Positions 18,275 through 27,424 of a stretch of 64,000 nt of DNA are shown piece by piece. The notes under the pieces were generated by a model that ran no database searches, was not told the origin of the DNA, and saw only the letters and a list, made by a program, of their open reading frames with translations. The position numbers and the translations under genes are program-made. The stretch is from Imperialibacter sp040222815. GTDB taxonomy: Bacteria > Bacteroidota > Bacteroidia > Cytophagales > Cyclobacteriaceae. The stretch is taken from positions 253,492 to 317,491 of the forward strand of contig NZ_JAVKCH010000001.1 of the NCBI RefSeq assembly GCF_040222815.1, in the 5' to 3' direction. Each line of letters starts with the position of its first letter. Within the stretch, counting starts at the first letter, position 1.

Positions 18275-19142
18275 TTGGTTAAGTGGGACTGGGGTAGCCC
18301 TGATTACTCCTTTTAATGAACAGCTGGAGATAGATTTCGACGCTTTAAAAAAAGTGCTTGATCACGTAAGCGAAGGCGGGGTTGACTACCTGGTGGTGCT
18401 GGGCACAACAGGTGAGTCTGTTACTCTTTCCATAGCGGAAAAACACAAAATACTTTCATTCGTTTTCAAGAACAACAGCAAGAACCTGCCTGTGGTGTTT
18501 GGCCTGGGAGGATATGACACCAAAGAGCTTGTGGAGTTCATGCCGCAGTTGGAGCAATATCCTTTGAAGGCACTCCTTTCTGTTACACCTTACTACAACA
18601 AACCTAACCAGGCAGGTTTGCTACAACATTTCACCTACCTGGCTGACCATAGCAAGCTGCCCATCATACTGTACAACGTACCAGGAAGAACTGGCTGCAA
18701 TATCAAGGCGTCAACTACGCTGGAGCTGGCAAAGCACCCCAATATCATTGCCATCAAAGAAGCTTCGGGCGATTTGGTGCAGTGCATAGAAGTTGCCAGG
18801 TCAATGCCTGAAGGCTTTCAGTTGATATCGGGAGATGATGTGTTAACTGTACCCATACTTTCGATTGGAGGTAGCGGTGTGATATCGGTCATAGCCAATG
18901 CATTTCCAGCCGAGTTCAGTGGAATGGTTCGTCATTCAATAGCCGGAGAGACGGCAAAGGCGAGCGCTATTTTGCACAAATTGTATGAAGTAATTCAGCT
19001 CACTACTGAAGAAGGAAACCCTACAGGCATCAAGGCCATTGTGAGTGAGCTCGGTATTGGCAATGACCGGGTGAGAATGCCATTGGTTTCAGCTAGTAAC
19101 GCACTGAGGGAAAAGATAAAGTCTGCTGTTCGCAGCATATAG
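18267..19142 (+). CDS. dapA: 4-hydroxy-tetrahydrodipicolinate synthase
   Basis: The 291-residue TIM-barrel enzyme has the DapA signatures GTTGESVTLSIAEKHKI near residues 46-62, YNVPGRTGCNI with the catalytic tyrosine near 136, and the Schiff-base lysine in IIAIKEASGDL near 164. It condenses pyruvate with aspartate semialdehyde in lysine and diaminopimelate synthesis. The start overlaps the DUF6913-like gene by eight bases. A bidirectional terminator lies about 30 bp after its stop. Confidence 0.93.
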   Translation: MHDWLSGTGVALITPFNEQLEIDFDALKKVLDHVSEGGVDYLVVLGTTGESVTLSIAEKHKILSFVFKNNSKNLPVVFGLGGYDTKELVEFMPQLEQYPLKALLSVTPYYNKPNQAGLLQHFTYLADHSKLPIILYNVPGRTGCNIKASTTLELAKHPNIIAIKEASGDLVQCIEVARSMPEGFQLISGDDVLTVPILSIGGSGVISVIANAFPAEFSGMVRHSIAGETAKASAILHKLYEVIQLTTEEGNPTGIKAIVSELGIGNDRVRMPLVSASNALREKIKSAVRSI

Positions 19143-19172
19143 AAATCAACCAATAGTATTGGCAATAAAAAA

Positions 19173-19196
19173 GCCTTCGGAAAAAATTCCGAAGGC
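19173..19196. terminator. Bidirectional terminator between dapA and the histone-like gene
   Basis: The 10-bp perfect stem GCCTTCGGAA / TTCCGAAGGC has a four-A loop. An A-run on the left gives a T-run for the minus strand; the T-run for the plus strand is weaker. It sits between two convergent genes. Confidence 0.75.
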
Positions 19197-19234
19197 CATA
19201 GATTCCTTTATTAAGTAAGCAGGTTATATACTAA

Positions 19235-19408
19235 TTAACCGTTTTTCTTGTTCTGAACCTCAATTCTAATTTCTTGAGCTAAGTTCTTCAGCTCTTGCAT
19301 ACCCTTACGTACTCTCGTACCGGCAGCTTGGTTTTCTTTGTCATAAAATTTCACGAAGTCTCCTTCAAGTGACATAACTAAATCTCTGATTTGGTCAAAT
19401 CTTTTCAT
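19235..19408 (-). CDS. Histone H1-like small protein
   Basis: A 57-residue protein read from ATG 19408 to TAA 19235. It begins MKRFDQIRDLVMSLEGDF and contains NQAAGTRVRKGMQELKNLAQ, with a basic C-terminus. This matches my recollection of a short conserved Bacteroidota family annotated as histone H1-like (Hc1-type), of about 55-60 residues. It may bind DNA, but it has few lysine repeats and the function is not established. The gene has its own terminator at 19173-19196 and lies downstream of the SPT-like gene on the same strand (95-bp gap). Confidence 0.8.
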   Translation of the reverse strand: MKRFDQIRDLVMSLEGDFVKFYDKENQAAGTRVRKGMQELKNLAQEIRIEVQNKKNG

Positions 19409-19503
19409 ATGTAAGAATTTTAGGTTATTGATGAATTAAAAAGGTTGAGCAATATAAATAAATTGTTTAAAAATGCATATCCCGAGTGCTAATTTGTGGA
19501 AAA

Positions 19504-20754
19504 CTATCCAACTGTAGCACCTTTTGACCCTGCTTTTGCATAGATTCCTTCATCTAATTTGCCTTTAACTTTTTCAAAGGCGGCAATGGTCAGTTCCACG
19601 TCTTCAAGAGTGTGCACAGCAGTTGGGATAATGCGGAGCATAATCACTCCTTTGGGAACCACTGGATAAACAATCATTGAGCAGAAAATTCCATGATTAG
19701 TTCGCAGGTCTCTAACAAGGTTTGCTGCCTCATAAAGATCACCTTTTAACAATACCGGCGTTACCGGTGAGGTAGTAGTTCCTATGTTAAAGCCTTTGGC
19801 TCTGAAGCCGTCTTGCACAGCGTGAACAATCTTCCATAGGTTGTCCTTGTGCTGAGGTTGAGTTCTTAGTATTTCCAATCTCTTAAGCCCACCAATGATT
19901 AAAGGCATTGGGATAGACTTGGCATAAATTTGAGACCTGGTATTGTAACGAAGGAAGTCGATAATTTCTGCTTCACCGGCCACAAAAGCACCGATGCTCG
20001 CCATAGATTTGGCGAAAGTAGAAAAGTAAAGGTCGATTTGATCCTGAACTCCCTGCTCCTCTCCTGTGCCAGCGCCTGTTTTGCCCATAGTGCCAAAACC
20101 ATGTGCGTCGTCCACAAGAAGCTTGAAGTTGTATTTGCTCTTGAGCGCTGCAATACCTTTCAGGTTACCCTGGTTGCCACTCATTCCGAAAACACCTTCG
20201 GTAATGACAAGGATACCCCCACCAGATTCTTCGGTAAGCTTCGTTGCCCTCTGAAGTTGCTTCTCAAGGCTGGTCATGTCATTGTGTGGATACACAAAGC
20301 GCTTGCCAATGTGCAAACGAAGACCATCTATGATACATGCATGAGATTCTGCATCGTATACGATAACATCTTTTCTATCAACAAGAGCATCTATAACCGA
20401 CATGATCCCCTGATAACCGTAGTTCAGCAGCATCACATCATCCTTTTCTTCAAACTTGGCCAACTCTCTTTCAAGTTGCTCATGGTAGTTTGAATTACCA
20501 GTCATCATTCTCGCACCCATCGGATAACCAAGTCCCCAGTTGGCAGCTGCCTCGGCATCTACTTTTCTCACCTCCGGGTGGTTAGCCAAACCAAGGTAGT
20601 TGTTGAGACTCCAGGTAAGTACCTCCTGGCCTTTGAACATCATTCTTGGAGCTATTTCCCCTTCAAGTTTGGGGAACATGTAGTAATTATCATCGATGAA
20701 CTTATGACGACCTAGTGGTCCCTTGTCCTGAAGAAGTTTCTCAAAAAGATCCAT
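19504..20754 (-). CDS. Alpha-oxoamine synthase, serine palmitoyltransferase-like (sphingolipid or sulfonolipid base synthesis)
   Basis: This 416-residue PLP enzyme of fold type I has AOS-family features: SLNNYLGLANHPEV near residue 50, LVDDAHGFGTMGKTGAGTG near 212, and the PLP lysine in STFAKSMASIGAFVAG near 245. The TFAKS context is typical of the serine palmitoyltransferase group rather than glycine C-acetyltransferase. It probably condenses an acyl-CoA with serine or, for capnine sulfonolipids, cysteate. The amino-acid substrate cannot be read with certainty. A well-formed Bacteroidota promoter is seen at 20798-20829. Confidence 0.8.
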   Translation of the reverse strand: MDLFEKLLQDKGPLGRHKFIDDNYYMFPKLEGEIAPRMMFKGQEVLTWSLNNYLGLANHPEVRKVDAEAAANWGLGYPMGARMMTGNSNYHEQLERELAKFEEKDDVMLLNYGYQGIMSVIDALVDRKDVIVYDAESHACIIDGLRLHIGKRFVYPHNDMTSLEKQLQRATKLTEESGGGILVITEGVFGMSGNQGNLKGIAALKSKYNFKLLVDDAHGFGTMGKTGAGTGEEQGVQDQIDLYFSTFAKSMASIGAFVAGEAEIIDFLRYNTRSQIYAKSIPMPLIIGGLKRLEILRTQPQHKDNLWKIVHAVQDGFRAKGFNIGTTTSPVTPVLLKGDLYEAANLVRDLRTNHGIFCSMIVYPVVPKGVIMLRIIPTAVHTLEDVELTIAAFEKVKGKLDEGIYAKAGSKGATVG

Positions 20755-20797
20755 TTATTAATTTAGTGTTATCTGTGCGAGTTTTTCAAAAAACACA

Positions 20798-20829
20798 CAA
20801 ATCTAATAGGAATAATTCGGCATATCAAA
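20798..20829 (-). promoter_or_regulatory. Bacteroidota-type promoter for the SPT-like gene
   Basis: On the minus strand, TTTG (20829-20826), a 20-bp spacer and TAGATTTG (20805-20798) match the TTTG / TAnnTTTG consensus exactly. It lies about 44 bp before the start codon at 20754, so the leader would be roughly 37 nt. Confidence 0.65.
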
Positions 20830-20913
20830 CCAACTTTAAATAATACATGTGGAGTTTAGAATTTAAAATTGAAATAGGTAGCATTGTGCTTACTGACTGT
20901 GAAAACAACATCA

Positions 20914-22419
20914 ATGCCCAACATTAAGAAGATATTAATTGCCAACAGAGGTGAGATCGCCCTGCGGGTGATGCGAACAGCCCGGGAAATGGGGATAAAG
21001 ACTGTGGCGATTTACAGCGAAGCAGATAGAAAAGCATTACACGTTAGATATGCGGACGAAGCATTCTGCGTTGGCCCCCCACCATCAAAGGAGTCATACC
21101 TTAAGATGGACACCATCATTGACGTAGCGAAAAAAGCCGGGGCCGATGCCATTCACCCCGGCTACGGCTTTCTCTCTGAAAATGCCATTTTCGCAGATAA
21201 GGTAGCGAAAGCCGGACTGATCTTTATCGGCCCGTCTCCAGCTTCTATTGAGGTAATGGGCAGTAAGCTGGCGGCCAAGGAGGCTGTTTCTCACTACGAC
21301 ATACCAATGGTGCCTGGTATTCAAACTGCCATCACGGATATACCTAAAGCCAAAAAACAGGCCGCTGAGGTGGGCTATCCCATACTTATTAAAGCCAGTG
21401 CAGGAGGCGGTGGCAAAGGTATGAGGATCGTGAACGAAGAGAGTGAATTTGAAGAACAAATGCAGCGGGCCATAAGTGAAGCAGAATCAGCTTTCGGCGA
21501 TGGTGCTGTTTTTATCGAAAAGTATATCACCTCGCCACGACACATTGAGGTGCAGGTGCTGGGTGACCAGCATGGCAACACCATTCATTTTTTTGAAAGA
21601 GAATGCAGTATTCAGCGGCGGCATCAGAAAGTCATCGAAGAGGCGCCTTCGTCTGTCTATGGTCATGAGAAAAGAATGGCCATCGGCGAGGCAGCAGTTA
21701 GAGTGGCCAAAGCATGCGACTACTACGGCGCAGGCACGGTCGAATTCATAGTGGATGAAAATCTGGAATTCTTCTTCCTTGAAATGAACACTCGCTTGCA
21801 GGTAGAGCATCCGGTAACTGAGCAGATCACAGGTATAGATCTTGTAAGACAGCAGATATTGATTGCGGAAGGAAAGCAGCTGGAAATCAAACAGGAGGAC
21901 TTAAAAATACATGGCCACTCATTGGAAGTGAGGGTATACGCAGAAGACCCTGCCAATAGCTTCCTGCCTGACATAGGGAAGCTGGTTACCTATGTGCGCC
22001 CGCAAGGGCTTGGCGTGCGGGTGGATGATGGCTTTGAGGAAGGCATGGATATACCTATATATTACGACCCAATGATTGCCAAACTGACCGTGCATGCTGA
22101 AACAAGAGAACTTGCCATCGGGAGAATGCTCAGGGCCATACACGAGTACAAAATATCAGGCATAAAAACGACGCTGCCATTTTGCAGCTTTGTTCTTCAG
22201 CATGAGGCCTTTGCATCTGGAAATTTCGATACCCGGTTTGTTGAGAAATACTTCACTCCGGCGTCGCTGGATGTTGACCTAACGGAACAGGAAGCGCAGA
22301 TAGCAGCCCTCCTGGGAGTAAAGCAAATAGCCGTCACTCAAAATAGTTCCGGACAAAGTACATCCAGTTCCCCGTCGGATGTAAAGCTGAGCCGGTGGAA
22401 ACAAAGAGCAAAACTGTAG
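20914..22419 (+). CDS. accC: Acetyl-CoA carboxylase biotin carboxylase subunit
   Basis: From ATG 20914 the product is 501 residues: an ATP-grasp enzyme with KKILIANRGEIALRVMRTA at the start, the glycine-rich loop KASAGGGGKGMRIV near 158-171, and EMNTRLQVEHPVTEQITGID near 288. It carboxylates biotin on its carrier protein. The C-terminal 35 residues are a Ser-rich tail outside the usual 450-residue core. No biotin carrier or carboxyltransferase gene lies next to it, so its partner, in acetyl- or propionyl-CoA carboxylation, is encoded elsewhere. The DUF1015 gene follows by 9 bp. Confidence 0.92.
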   Translation: MPNIKKILIANRGEIALRVMRTAREMGIKTVAIYSEADRKALHVRYADEAFCVGPPPSKESYLKMDTIIDVAKKAGADAIHPGYGFLSENAIFADKVAKAGLIFIGPSPASIEVMGSKLAAKEAVSHYDIPMVPGIQTAITDIPKAKKQAAEVGYPILIKASAGGGGKGMRIVNEESEFEEQMQRAISEAESAFGDGAVFIEKYITSPRHIEVQVLGDQHGNTIHFFERECSIQRRHQKVIEEAPSSVYGHEKRMAIGEAAVRVAKACDYYGAGTVEFIVDENLEFFFLEMNTRLQVEHPVTEQITGIDLVRQQILIAEGKQLEIKQEDLKIHGHSLEVRVYAEDPANSFLPDIGKLVTYVRPQGLGVRVDDGFEEGMDIPIYYDPMIAKLTVHAETRELAIGRMLRAIHEYKISGIKTTLPFCSFVLQHEAFASGNFDTRFVEKYFTPASLDVDLTEQEAQIAALLGVKQIAVTQNSSGQSTSSSPSDVKLSRWKQRAKL

Positions 22420-22428
22420 CAAAAAGGA

Positions 22429-23730
22429 ATGGCAGAGATAAGACCCTTTAAAGCCTGGAGATATAACTACAAGCTGCGAAAACAAATTGACGAACTAACT
22501 TCCCCCCTTTTTGACGTCGTTTCTGAGAAGCAGAGGGCCAGGTTGTATCAGCACCCACACAACAGTATCCATTTGTCGGTGCCGCAGGGAGAAAACGCCG
22601 CCTGGAAAGCAGGGCAAACCCTTCAAAACTGGAAGGACGAAAAAGTGATTGTTCAGGACATGGTGCCGGGCATTTATAGCTACTTCCAGTATTTTACTCT
22701 ACCCGGTGAGAGTAAAGAATACTGCCGAAAGGGATTTGTCGCCTTTATCCGGGCTTACGACTGGTCGGACAAAGTGCTGATGCGACACGAAAGCACGATG
22801 CAGCATTCCGTTGACGACAGGGTGGCCATTCTTGAAGAAACGAAACTCAACGTGAGCCCCACTCACGGTTTGTATACCGACCCGGACTTCCAAATAGAGG
22901 CTATTCTGGATGCCAGCATACAACGGCCAATTTATGAAGCAGAGGACTATCAGGGAGTACGGGATGTACTGGGTGTAGTAAACGATGCGGAATCGATACG
23001 AAAAATCGTTTCCATCATGAAAGATAAGCAGATAATACTGGCCGACGGCCACCACAGGTACGAAGGATCATTGCGATACAAAAAAATGCAGTTGGCTACA
23101 GAGCCTACGGCTACCGGCAAAGAAGCCTTCAATTACCACATGATGTACTTCACCAACACGGAGGCGCACGATTTAAGAATTTTGCCTACCCATCGCCTGG
23201 TGAAAAACCTGCCAAAATTTGATCCGGCACACCTGCTTACTCAATTGGCAGCGTACTTTATCATAAAGCCGGTGGAAAATGCTTCTGATGTCAATGAGAT
23301 TATCCTGGGTAAGCAATGGGCTTTTGGTTTACTCATGGGTGACGAGGCTTACAAAATCAGGCTGAAACCGGAGTGCATCGGCCTTATTGAATGGAACTTT
23401 CCTGATAAAATTAAAGAACTCGATTTGACAGTCATGCATTTCTTCATTTTTGAAAAGATATTGGGTATCGCTGGCAAAGATCAAACGAGGTCTGAAAAAA
23501 TATCGTTCGAGCGAAACTTCACCGAGTGCCATTCAAGTGTATTGAGCGGAGAGGCGCATTTTGCGGTGATTACCAAAGACATATCTATCGAAACAATCAA
23601 AGAAGTGTGTTTGAGTGGGTATACCCTCCCTCAAAAGTCTACTTATTTTTACCCCAAAGTCATTTGCGGTTTTCTATTTGGATCCATTCAAGAAGATGAA
23701 TTTACGTCACCCTTTGATTCTAGCCTCTAA
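22429..23730 (+). CDS. DUF1015 family protein
   Basis: The 433-residue protein belongs to DUF1015, recognised by the start AEIRPFKAWRYN, the QHPHNSIHLSVP-like segment and IILADGHHRYEGSLRYKKM near residue 205. The conserved GHHR motif suggests a nucleotide- or metal-binding enzyme, but no reaction is established. It follows accC by 9 bp, and its last 35 bases are overlapped by maf, so the three genes form an operon. Confidence 0.88.
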   Translation: MAEIRPFKAWRYNYKLRKQIDELTSPLFDVVSEKQRARLYQHPHNSIHLSVPQGENAAWKAGQTLQNWKDEKVIVQDMVPGIYSYFQYFTLPGESKEYCRKGFVAFIRAYDWSDKVLMRHESTMQHSVDDRVAILEETKLNVSPTHGLYTDPDFQIEAILDASIQRPIYEAEDYQGVRDVLGVVNDAESIRKIVSIMKDKQIILADGHHRYEGSLRYKKMQLATEPTATGKEAFNYHMMYFTNTEAHDLRILPTHRLVKNLPKFDPAHLLTQLAAYFIIKPVENASDVNEIILGKQWAFGLLMGDEAYKIRLKPECIGLIEWNFPDKIKELDLTVMHFFIFEKILGIAGKDQTRSEKISFERNFTECHSSVLSGEAHFAVITKDISIETIKEVCLSGYTLPQKSTYFYPKVICGFLFGSIQEDEFTSPFDSSL

Positions 23731-24268
23731 CTCTCCCAGAAGACAGCAATTGCTAAGAGAGGCGGGATTTAGTTTTGAAGTATACACCGAGCAGGTGGAT
23801 GAAAGTTATCCAGCCTCCCTCGAAAAAATGGAGGTCGGCGAATACCTGGCCAGGAAAAAAAGTGCCTTTTACGGCAAAAAACTTTCAGATGCCATCATTG
23901 TAACAGCCGATACGACAGTTGTGCTGGACAATGAGCTGCTGGAAAAACCCGCTGACAGCAAAGAGGCTTTTGCAATGCTCAGCAGATTATCGGGCCGTTC
24001 GCACGACGTAATTACGGGCGTCTGCATTGCAGCACCAGACGGGGCTGACTCCTTTTCGGTATCAACCCAGGTAACCTTCAAAGAGCTGACCAATGAAGAA
24101 ATTGATTACTATATCAGTAATTACAAACCATTCGACAAGGCAGGTGCCTATGGTATACAGGAGTGGATCGGAATGATTGGCATCACGGGCATAGAGGGTT
24201 CCTACTTTAATGTGGTGGGTTTACCCATTCAGGAAGTATACCAACGACTGATGAAATACAGCCTTTGA
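23696..24268 (+). CDS. maf: Maf-family nucleoside triphosphate pyrophosphatase
   Basis: The ATG at 23696 gives 190 residues beginning MNLRHPLILASNSPRRQQLL, the canonical Maf N-terminus; the frame extends 27 codons upstream but inside the DUF1015 gene. Other Maf marks are VDESYP, ADTTVVLDNELLEKP, LSGRSHDVITGV and KAGAYGIQEW. The family hydrolyses dTTP/UTP or modified nucleotides and guards nucleotide pools. It overlaps the previous gene by 35 bp and converges with the FGGY kinase gene across 16 bp. Confidence 0.92.
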   Translation: MNLRHPLILASNSPRRQQLLREAGFSFEVYTEQVDESYPASLEKMEVGEYLARKKSAFYGKKLSDAIIVTADTTVVLDNELLEKPADSKEAFAMLSRLSGRSHDVITGVCIAAPDGADSFSVSTQVTFKELTNEEIDYYISNYKPFDKAGAYGIQEWIGMIGITGIEGSYFNVVGLPIQEVYQRLMKYSL

Positions 24269-24284
24269 ACTGCCTATAGGTACT

Positions 24285-25739
24285 TTATCTGAACTCATCT
24301 TTCAGCTTGCTATAAATTCTTTTCGACTTTTCCAGGCCTTCCTGATAGACTTGCGCCTCCGTCGGATCTGGCAAAAACTCCTTTTCAAAATGTACCAGCC
24401 CGGATGCGTCCTTCAGGTCCTTTAGTTCGCCAATGGCATGCAGGCCAAGAATAGCGGCACCAAAAGATGAACTTTCGGCAGAGTTGCATAGCCAGCAAGG
24501 CTTTTGAAGCACATTGGCCAGGGTTTGAATCAGGTAGTCTGACTTCGCAAAACCACCACTTACTACCACGTTTTCCACCTCTCCCGTTACGTGATCAACA
24601 GTTTCCGCAATATGATGTGCAGCCTGGAAAACACCTTCCCACACCGCTTTATAGAAATGATTTCTGGTGTGGTTCATCTGCACGCCAAAAAACACACCCT
24701 TTGATTCCGGATCCCATATCGGGGCTCTTTCGCCGAGCAGATAAGGGAGAAAAATTAAACCGTCACTACCGGATTTGATCGACCTGAGTGCCTGCTCATC
24801 AAACTCACCGTCGCCAAATTCCTTTTCAAACCACTGTGCCACCACACCTCCGTTGTTAGACGGCCCGCCAACAACGTACAAGTCGCTTGTAAGGATATAG
24901 TTAAACACACTTTGCCTGTCATCAATGACAAATCTATCGATGGTTTTACGGTAGGCGCTGCTGGTTCCGATGGTCAGCGAGGCAGTCGTTGCGTCGAGCA
25001 CACCTGATCCCAGGTTGGCCAGGCAACCATCGCTGGCCCCTATAACCACCGGAGTATCGGCTTCAACACCAAGCTGCTGAGCGACGCCGACTTTGAGCTT
25101 CGGGAGAATTGTCGTTGTTGGTACTACCTCAGGCAACTGCCCCTCGTTTATTCCGGCCACCCGCAATGCCAGGTCATTCCATTTTGTCGACTCGTTATTG
25201 TACAAGCCGGTGGCAGAAGCCAGCGACTGATCCAACAGGTACTCCCCTGTCCATCGATGAATAATGTATTCTTTGATCGACACGAATTTCTCTGCCCGCT
25301 GCATCAGATCGGGTCGGTTTTTTTGCAGCCAGAGCAGTTTGCACAACGGTGACATCGGGTGAATAGGCGTGCCTGACGCAAAATAGATGGCTGAACCCTC
25401 GTCGCTGGCCTTTAGCTGTCTGGCTTCCTTGTCGCTTCGGTTATCTGCCCAAATAATCAGGTTGGTGATAGGCTCGCCATTCTTACCTATCAGCATTAGT
25501 CCATGCATCGCCGATGAAATGCTTACAGCCAGCGGCTCTTCTCCTAGCTGCTCAATCAGCGTTTTCAATGCAGTCTCCGATGCACGAACAATTTGCCCTG
25601 GAGCCTGTTCAAACCAACCCTCCTGTGGAGAAATAAGAGGGTAATTATTATTGACTACTTTGAGTTGCCTGCCATCAATGCCAAATGCAACTGCTTTTGT
25701 GCTGGTAGTGCCAATATCTAAACCGACGAGGTACTGCAT
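24285..25739 (-). CDS. FGGY-family carbohydrate kinase, gluconokinase-like
   Basis: This is a 484-residue kinase of the FGGY/actin-ATPase fold. The start has the phosphate-1 motif VGLDIGTTSTKAVAF; the middle has SSAMHGLMLI and IIWADNRSDKEA; TIGTSSAYRKTI near 260 and VVVSGGFAKSDYLIQTL near 400 are the other nucleotide-site motifs. HPMSPLCKLLWLQ near 126 is shared with bacterial gluconokinases, while xylulokinase is the main alternative. No sugar transporter or regulator is adjacent. It is divergent from the 2'-5' ligase-like gene. Confidence 0.82.
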   Translation of the reverse strand: MQYLVGLDIGTTSTKAVAFGIDGRQLKVVNNNYPLISPQEGWFEQAPGQIVRASETALKTLIEQLGEEPLAVSISSAMHGLMLIGKNGEPITNLIIWADNRSDKEARQLKASDEGSAIYFASGTPIHPMSPLCKLLWLQKNRPDLMQRAEKFVSIKEYIIHRWTGEYLLDQSLASATGLYNNESTKWNDLALRVAGINEGQLPEVVPTTTILPKLKVGVAQQLGVEADTPVVIGASDGCLANLGSGVLDATTASLTIGTSSAYRKTIDRFVIDDRQSVFNYILTSDLYVVGGPSNNGGVVAQWFEKEFGDGEFDEQALRSIKSGSDGLIFLPYLLGERAPIWDPESKGVFFGVQMNHTRNHFYKAVWEGVFQAAHHIAETVDHVTGEVENVVVSGGFAKSDYLIQTLANVLQKPCWLCNSAESSSFGAAILGLHAIGELKDLKDASGLVHFEKEFLPDPTEAQVYQEGLEKSKRIYSKLKDEFR

Positions 25740-25834
25740 CCAATTATCTTCGAAAACCTATGATCTGTAAACTTATGGCGAATTAAATCGTTTCTTTTTA
25801 CTAATATGAAAACCAAGACTAAAATTTGATCCAG

Positions 25835-26410
25835 ATGAGCGAAAGTTCTTCCTTGTTTCCAGCCCAGAGAAGTCAGCAGGTGTTCGAATATTTGTTTTTG
25901 ATCCATTTGAAAGAGATAGAAAAAGATGTTGTAGCATTGAAAGATCGAGTTTTTAACGCCATTGGCAGCAGATATGCGGGTCACCATTCCACGCCACATA
26001 TCTCTCTTTTTAATATCTCCAGCACTGACCAAATGGATCACATGCTGGAGCTGATGAATATCAGCTGGATGCCTTCATTTCAGGTAGATGTTAACGGATT
26101 TGACTATTACTCTCATGGGCAAAAAAGCCGGACGCTCTACGTGAATATAGAGAGAAAGGACAGTATCGTTTACCTTCAAAAGTGGCTGGCCAATTTTTTC
26201 AGACTACGGAAACATAGCTACGACCCGCACATTACCCTTGGACGAACGATCCCGATTGATTTGTTTGAGAAAGCCTGGGATGATATTAAGACCCTGCGTT
26301 TTCAAAAATCCTTTACCTGCGACAGGTTGGTCGTACTCAAGAGAAAACAGCAAAAGGAAGAGCCGTTAAAGTGGGGCCCGTACCGGGAAATTATGCTGGC
26401 AAGCAATTAG
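25835..26410 (+). CDS. 2'-5' RNA ligase / 2H phosphoesterase-family protein
   Basis: From ATG 25835 the protein is 191 residues with the two HxT/S motifs of 2H phosphoesterases: STPHISLFN near residue 53 and YDPHITLGR near 132. Such proteins hydrolyse cyclic phosphodiesters or ligate RNA ends with 2'-5' bonds. The physiological substrate is unknown. It stands alone on the plus strand, converging with the nitrilase gene. Confidence 0.85.
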   Translation: MSESSSLFPAQRSQQVFEYLFLIHLKEIEKDVVALKDRVFNAIGSRYAGHHSTPHISLFNISSTDQMDHMLELMNISWMPSFQVDVNGFDYYSHGQKSRTLYVNIERKDSIVYLQKWLANFFRLRKHSYDPHITLGRTIPIDLFEKAWDDIKTLRFQKSFTCDRLVVLKRKQQKEEPLKWGPYREIMLASN

Positions 26411-26440
26411 AAGCAGACATGCAATTCACGGCAAGCGGTA

Positions 26441-27391
26441 CTATGATTTCAGCCACGTCGGCTTAGTGATCGACTCGTGTTCTTTCCCAATAATATCCTT
26501 ATAGAGCGACGGTCTTCTGGCCTTTCTGTATCGGTAGCCTCCTGCCAGTGTTAGCTTCTCCGGCGTGATAGTGGCTACACTCACTTCATCTTCAAAACTC
26601 CGAATTTCGGTCAATATTTCGCCGTAAGGATCAAGGACAAGGGAATTGCCATTTTTCAGGTGCTCTCCGTCGTAGCCGATGGGGTTGGAAAAGACATAGT
26701 ACACGCCGTTGTCATAGGCTCTTGCGGGTAGCCAGCGAAGCAGCCATGCCCTGCCTTTGGGCCCGTCAAACTCCATACGAAGCGGCACAGGATCGGTGTC
26801 TCTTTTTTGCCAGAGTGCATCGTCAACATACCCCCTGCCAGGCATGGCCGAAGGTGTGCACATGGTTACGTGGGGCGCAAAAATGACCTCAGCACCTAAC
26901 AGTGCGGTGGCCCTCACATTTTCTACCACATTATTATCGTAGCAAATCAGGATGCCACATGTCCAACCCAGCAGGTCAAAAACAACATATTCGTTACCTG
27001 GACTGAGGTACTCACTAATGAATGGATGAAGCTTACGAAACTTGGCTATCACACCATCTTTTGTTACACACACATAGGTGTTGTATACTTTATCTCCGTC
27101 CAGCTCCACAAGACCGGCCAGCACCGCTATGTTGTGTTTTCTGGAGATGTCTATCAGCCGCCGACAGCTTGATCCATCAGGAACTGTCTCGGCATGAGCA
27201 AATACCTCATCCTTTGAAAGGTTCTTGAAGAAGGTGTAGGCAGTAATGGACATTTCATGAAAGCTGACCACGTCGGCACCCTTATCGCTGGCAGCTTTGG
27301 TGAGCTTATCAATCACTGAGAGGTTGTAAGCTTTGTCGCCATCCTTAGGTTGAAATTGGGCAACTGCAATTTTTATCGGCTTCTTTTCCAT
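26441..27391 (-). CDS. Carbon-nitrogen hydrolase (nitrilase superfamily)
   Basis: The 316-residue enzyme has the Glu-Lys-Cys triad of the superfamily: SFHEMSITAY (Glu near 46), AKFRKLHPF (Lys near 122) and GILICYDNNVVEN (Cys near 155). The start IKIAVAQFQPKDGDKAYN is typical of amidase or carbamoylase branches. The natural substrate is not clear. A terminator separates it from the nagB-type gene upstream on the same strand, so it may have its own promoter. Confidence 0.87.
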   Translation of the reverse strand: MEKKPIKIAVAQFQPKDGDKAYNLSVIDKLTKAASDKGADVVSFHEMSITAYTFFKNLSKDEVFAHAETVPDGSSCRRLIDISRKHNIAVLAGLVELDGDKVYNTYVCVTKDGVIAKFRKLHPFISEYLSPGNEYVVFDLLGWTCGILICYDNNVVENVRATALLGAEVIFAPHVTMCTPSAMPGRGYVDDALWQKRDTDPVPLRMEFDGPKGRAWLLRWLPARAYDNGVYYVFSNPIGYDGEHLKNGNSLVLDPYGEILTEIRSFEDEVSVATITPEKLTLAGGYRYRKARRPSLYKDIIGKEHESITKPTWLKS

Positions 27392-27400
27392 AGAAAAATA

Positions 27401-27423
27401 AAGGGGCTCGAAGCCCCTTTTTT
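27401..27423. terminator. Terminator downstream of the nagB fusion
   Basis: The 8-bp stem AAGGGGCT / AGCCCCTT around CGA has T-runs on both strands (six T rightwards; TTTATTTTT on the minus strand). It lies between the nagB-type stop at 27425 and the nitrilase start at 27391. Confidence 0.75.
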
Positions 27424-27424
27424 G

